Origin: an uncultured Akkermansia sp.
GTDB lineage: Bacteria > Verrucomicrobiota > Verrucomicrobiia > Verrucomicrobiales > Akkermansiaceae
Direction: 5' to 3'
Length of the DNA stretch: 52,399 bases
Assembly: GCA_947626545.1 (NCBI GenBank)
Contig: CANQSS010000010.1
Span: forward strand, 1-52,399
Shown here: piece after piece, positions 49,637 to 52,399 of the stretch
Layout: the number at the start of each line of letters is the position of its first letter
How positions within the stretch are numbered: the stretch's first letter is position 1
Translations under genes and position numbers: made by a program
The notes under the pieces: generated by a model
Database searches by the model: none
What the model saw: the letters and a program-made list of their open reading frames with translations, nothing else
Told to the model about the DNA's origin: nothing

Positions 49637-49668
49637 GCGGTCCGGCGGTTTCGTCGGACCGCTTTTTT
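49637..49668 (+). terminator. intrinsic terminator after the GGGtGRT gene
   Basis: GCGGTCCG (49637-49644) with CGGACCGC (49655-49662), followed by TTTTTT. Confidence 0.85.
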
Positions 49669-49690
49669 GCGATCGGCAATGCCCATCTGT

Positions 49691-49708
49691 CCATCCGTCC
49701 CAAGAAAA
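49691..49708 (-). repeat. 18-bp repeat tttcttgggacggatg, copy 4 (inverted)
   Basis: ccatccgtcccaagaaaa on the plus strand, shortly after the terminator. The remaining sequence to 49896 has no supported gene. Confidence 0.6.
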
Positions 49709-49896
49709 GGCGATCCCAACATGCAGTTATCGGCGAGCAATGAAACATAACACGTTCATAATTTACGATTAAAACACACCCGACGGCGTAAGGCAGTTTT
49801 GTTCATAGGAAGCGCATGGAAAATGGGTTGAATGAGCTCGGAGACAATTTAAATTGGGACACGTGTAGTCCATCTGCGTTTCGTTTTGGGGTGGAC

Positions 49897-49925
49897 TTGA
49901 CACGTATTGTCGAACTCCCTACAAT
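49897..49925 (+). promoter_or_regulatory. promoter of the membrane protein gene (leaderless)
   Basis: TTGACA (49897-49902), 17 bp, TACAAT (49920-49925), 8 nt to the GTG at 49934. Confidence 0.7.
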
Positions 49926-49933
49926 GTACAGAC

Positions 49934-50566
49934 GTGAACTGGATAGTGAAAGTCATCAGTGTGCTGATTTTTGTGATGTTGCTAGTTGCACTCGGCTCTG
50001 TCCTTCACTATGGGAACTCTCGTCGAGTGCTAAAAAGCTTAGAAATAATCCGACAGGATCGGGAATGCCTGTCAGCGGGACGCGTTGTGGACGCTTGCTT
50101 CTTCCTGAGTACTGCACTATTGTTTGGTTTTGGTTTGTATTCCTGCTTTGATGTGGAGGGACTTGAACGAGAAATGATGCTCGATTGGTTCGGTGGCGCA
50201 AGTATGCTGCATGCGGTTTTTCTGCAGATCGTCTTGTCATTTTTTACCCATCGCCTCAACGTGCCGGTGCGCGTGGTGCTTTTCAGCGCCATGGTGGGAA
50301 CGAGGGATGAGAAGCGGCACCTTCCCTACCTCTCGATCTTTGTGTACTCGTGGATGCGTTACATGGGACTCGTCCTGTGCTTCTGGTACGCGGTGGCGTC
50401 ATGGAGTCGCCTTTCTCCCGAAAACAGCTGGCTCCTGATTATTATTGGGACCTCATTTGTGTACGTTGCATCCCTGGTGCATTGGTTCTGTACACGCGAA
50501 AAAAAAGCATTGACGGCAGAAGAACGTTTGGCGATTGAGAGAATCGAAAGAAAGACAAGGAAATAG
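49934..50566 (+). CDS. multi-pass membrane protein, unknown function
   Basis: 210 residues if the GTG at 49934 is used; a GTG at 49946 is also possible, while the frame's TTG at 49907 lies in the promoter. Five hydrophobic helices: VISVLIFVMLLVALGSVL, DACFFLSTALLFGFGLYS, LHAVFLQIVLSFF, YMGLVLCFWYAVA and SWLLIIIGTSFVYVASLVHW, then a basic tail (LTAEERLAIERIERKTRK). Not recognised. Repeat copy I begins 12 bp after the stop. Confidence 0.7.
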   Translation: MNWIVKVISVLIFVMLLVALGSVLHYGNSRRVLKSLEIIRQDRECLSAGRVVDACFFLSTALLFGFGLYSCFDVEGLEREMMLDWFGGASMLHAVFLQIVLSFFTHRLNVPVRVVLFSAMVGTRDEKRHLPYLSIFVYSWMRYMGLVLCFWYAVASWSRLSPENSWLLIIIGTSFVYVASLVHWFCTREKKALTAEERLAIERIERKTRK

Positions 50567-50577
50567 CTCTCCCAAGC

Positions 50578-50817
50578 AGGGTAAACGCATTTGAGAGAAG
50601 GTCATCAACAGAGAAAATGCTCTTATTAACTGATATCCATGTTTATACGTATCAAAATCATCACAACAACCGGTCATCATAATGATGGATTTAGAGGAAT
50701 CTCTGCATACGTTAATGATCCGAAAAGAATCTGCGCAACACGCACATTATTAATAAATCGTACATCGTAAATCGTACATCGTACATAGGCAACCGCATTT
50801 TCTAATGCTGTTGCCCT
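50578..50817 (+). repeat. MITE-like dispersed element, copy I
   Basis: A complete copy: left agggtaaacgcatttgagag, conserved core, five heptamers, right hairpin ggcaaccgcatt/aatgctgttgcc. Direct repeats GCTCTCCCA lie at both ends (50566-50574 region and from 50818), giving the clearest target duplication with copy F. Confidence 0.85.
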
Positions 50818-50838
50818 GCTCTCCCAGGCAAATTTTCA

Positions 50839-50868
50839 TTGAAACATAATATGGCATTGTAGTAGAAT
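50839..50868 (+). promoter_or_regulatory. aldo/keto reductase promoter (short leader)
   Basis: TTGAAA (50839-50844), 18 bp, TAGAAT (50863-50868), 11 nt to the ATG at 50880. Confidence 0.6.
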
Positions 50869-50879
50869 TTCCGCAGAAG

Positions 50880-51674
50880 ATGATGAATACTATCACGCTC
50901 AACAATGGGGTCGAAATGCCGACGCTCGGCTTTGGAGTGTACAACATCAGCAACAGGGAAGTGGTGCGCTGCGTGCAGGAGGCGATTGAATGCGGGTACC
51001 GGCTCATTGACACGGCACAGTGGTATGGCAACGAGGATAGCGTAGGGCGTGCAGTGGCAGAATGCGGACTGCCGCGCGACCAAATCTTTATTACCACCAA
51101 ATTGCAGAGTGGACGCGGCGTGGTGGAAAGTGTGGAAGAGTCCCTGCGCAAACTGCGTTCAGAGTACATTGACCTGCTGCTCATCCATTGGCCAATGGGG
51201 AACGACGCGGCAATTTGGGCAACCATGGAGCGCCTTTATGAGTGCGGAAAACTGCGCGCCATCGGGCTAAGCAATTTTTATGGGAGTGACTTCGAGGGCA
51301 TCCTGCATCACTGCGAGGTGGTGCCGCAGGTGATTCAGCAGGAACTACATCCTTTCCGCCAACAGACCGTGCTGGTGGAACGTTACCGGCAGCTCGGTCT
51401 CGTACCCCAAGCATGGTCGCCGCTTGCTTGCGGACGCGAAAACATTTTTACCAATCCCACTCTCATGCGTATCGGCGCGGCGCACGGTAAAACTGCGGCT
51501 CAAGTGGCGTTGCGCTTCCTTGTGCAGTGCGGCATTTGTCCCATCCCAAAAACGACGCATAAGGAGCGCATGATTGAAAACAGGGCCATTTTTGACTTCT
51601 CTCTCGACGCGGATGAGCTGACCGATCTCCGCGCGCTTGACCTCGGGCATGGGCTTTTCGGCTGGTACGATTGA
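50880..51674 (+). CDS. aldo/keto reductase
   Basis: 264 residues; the first two codons are both ATG. Family features: MPTLGFGVYNIS at the N-terminus, the catalytic set Asp in LIDTAQWYGNED with its Tyr, Lys in FITTKLQSG and His in LLIHWPMG; IGLSNF; QQELHPF (the usual Asn-Gln is Gln-Gln); AWSPLACG; and a C-terminal IPKTTHKERM for NADPH binding. Cytosolic reduction of small aldehydes or ketones; substrate unknown. Confidence 0.92.
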   Translation: MMNTITLNNGVEMPTLGFGVYNISNREVVRCVQEAIECGYRLIDTAQWYGNEDSVGRAVAECGLPRDQIFITTKLQSGRGVVESVEESLRKLRSEYIDLLLIHWPMGNDAAIWATMERLYECGKLRAIGLSNFYGSDFEGILHHCEVVPQVIQQELHPFRQQTVLVERYRQLGLVPQAWSPLACGRENIFTNPTLMRIGAAHGKTAAQVALRFLVQCGICPIPKTTHKERMIENRAIFDFSLDADELTDLRALDLGHGLFGWYD

Positions 51675-51680
51675 TTCAGC

Positions 51681-51709
51681 TTGCCCCGGCGCAGCTTTTA
51701 TGTCATGAT
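51681..51709 (+). promoter_or_regulatory. promoter of the NimA-like gene (short leader)
   Basis: TTGCCC (51681-51686), 17 bp, CATGAT (51704-51709), 11 nt to the ATG at 51721. Weaker than the others. Confidence 0.4.
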
Positions 51710-51720
51710 GGCTCGGCGTC

Positions 51721-52200
51721 ATGAGAAGAAACGACCGCGAGGTAACGGATTGGAATGAAATCTTGGGCATTGTCCAGCGGTGCGAACTGTGCCACATTGC
51801 ATTCCACGGCGAGGAGTATCCCTACGTCGTTCCTCTCAACTTCGGTTTCGAAACGCGTGACAAACAGCTCTTTCTGTACTTCCACGGAGCGGCTGAAGGG
51901 CGCAAACACGAACTGCTGCGCAAAAACCCAAAAGTTGCCTTCGTGATGGAGCATATGCAAGGCATCAGTGGTCCTGAAAACGGTATTGCCTGCCGCTGCT
52001 CCGCTTTTTACGAATCCGTGATGGGCGAGGGTACGCTGGAGTACATTCACGGCGAAGAAAAAATTGCTGCCCTGCGCTGCCTCATGCGGCACTACGCCGC
52101 CGACTCCCCCGCACCCTCGCATTTCGACTCTGCCGTTCTGCAGAAAACCGCCGTCCTCCGTCTTGCCGTTCATTCCCTCACCGCCAAGCGCCACACCTAG
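51721..52200 (+). CDS. NimA-like flavin-binding protein (PNPOx-like split barrel)
   Basis: 159 residues. Begins MRRNDREVTDWNEILGIVQRCELCHIAFHGEEYPYVVPLNFGFE, the typical NimA/YhfB-like start; LFLYFHGAAEGRKHELLRKNPKVAFVME is the FMN-contact region. Relatives bind flavin and some reduce nitroimidazoles, but most have unknown roles. The stop TAG coincides with the first bases of an inverted repeat end (agggcaacc). Confidence 0.85.
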   Translation: MRRNDREVTDWNEILGIVQRCELCHIAFHGEEYPYVVPLNFGFETRDKQLFLYFHGAAEGRKHELLRKNPKVAFVMEHMQGISGPENGIACRCSAFYESVMGEGTLEYIHGEEKIAALRCLMRHYAADSPAPSHFDSAVLQKTAVLRLAVHSLTAKRHT

Positions 52201-52263
52201 GGCAACCGCATTAGAAAATGCGGTTGCTTATGTACGATGTACGATGTACGATGTATGATATAC
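52199..52263 (-). repeat. dispersed element end, inverted (copy J, partial)
   Basis: The plus strand reads agggcaaccgcatt-agaa-aatgcggttgc, then four inverted heptamers (gtacgat). This is the right end of the element on the minus strand, with compensated base changes in both hairpin arms. The rest of the element is absent. Confidence 0.75.
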
Positions 52264-52334
52264 GAAGTCAACTATAATTTTGAGGCGGGGTAAATTTTTA
52301 TTTTTGCTTAATCCATCAGAGTAAAGCGGAGCTT

Positions 52335-52399
52335 GTGGGGGGGCTTTCAGCCTCCCCACTCCCCTCTGACCAGGGAGAGAGCTACGCACTCTCTCCCTT
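52335..52399. terminator. two strong hairpins at the window edge
   Basis: GTGGGGGGGCT-TTC-AGCCTCCCCAC (52335-52359, one mismatch) and AGGGAGAGAG...CTCTCTCCCT (52372-52398, perfect 10 bp). The second runs to the end of the window. It could be a bidirectional terminator or part of another repeat; no gene is seen beyond 52263. Confidence 0.45.

Noticed and set aside
49816..50151. 111-residue plus-strand ORF before the membrane protein
   Set aside because: Overlaps the promoter at 49897 and the membrane-protein frame; no hydrophobic pattern or motif of its own.

Overview
The window is a chromosome segment of a Gram-negative, moderately GC-rich heterotroph. A secreted GH95-type fucosidase, an acyl-ACP thioesterase, Sel1-repeat proteins and a GGGtGRT/Fe-S-scaffold pair fit a host-associated, possibly gut, bacterium. 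I lean towards Verrucomicrobiota (Akkermansia-like), but this rests on gene content only and no marker gene settles it. No rRNA, tRNA or CRISPR array was found.

Layout. 1-3.1 kb (+): dapA-dapB-folK-panB (lysine, folate and pantothenate synthesis). 3.2-10.7 kb (-): a tryptophan operon read trpL-trpE-trpG-rtcB-trpD-trpC-trpF, followed by a DUF805 protein and a small secreted ORF. It starts with a classical attenuator (leader peptide with Trp-Gln-Trp, then a terminator) and has the RNA ligase gene rtcB inside it; trpA and trpB are not in the window. 11.0-13.8 kb (+): DUF805-miaA, then ndk and a small secreted protein. 14.0-21.2 kb: DoxX and hemL (-), a MATE exporter and a thioesterase (+), a methyltransferase and a secreted hydrolase (-), and a divergent LysR regulator. 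21.8-25.6 kb (+): ilvN-fabD-mrdA. 25.6-42.8 kb: an AT-richer accessory island. It begins with an AlbA/Schlafen-type regulator and a candidate small RNA and ends with a tyrosine recombinase. Between them runs a long same-strand array: a small membrane protein, an SPFH protein, NfeD, a hypothetical, a 20-repeat Sel1 lipoprotein, a cell-wall amidase, a Sel1 membrane protein, an ankyrin lipoprotein sharing its N-terminus with the first Sel1 protein, a secreted cysteine hydrolase, a SIR2-domain protein and small secreted proteins. This array is the best candidate for an undescribed system. 43-52.4 kb: an FHA protein, pdxH (-), the fucosidase, the Fe-S scaffold/GGGtGRT pair, a membrane protein, an aldo/keto reductase and a NimA-like flavin protein.

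Two genome-wide habits are visible. First, a MITE-like element of about 240 bp occurs in at least seven copies. It has terminal inverted repeats, a terminal hairpin, an internal CGTAMAT heptamer array and flanking direct repeats at several copies; it sits just after genes and in two cases supplies the C-terminus and stop codon. Second, many genes have a good promoter whose -10 box ends only 3-12 nt before the start codon, so their mRNAs should be leaderless or nearly so (hemL, pdxH, FHA, LysR, methyltransferase, dapA, ilvN, reductase and others).
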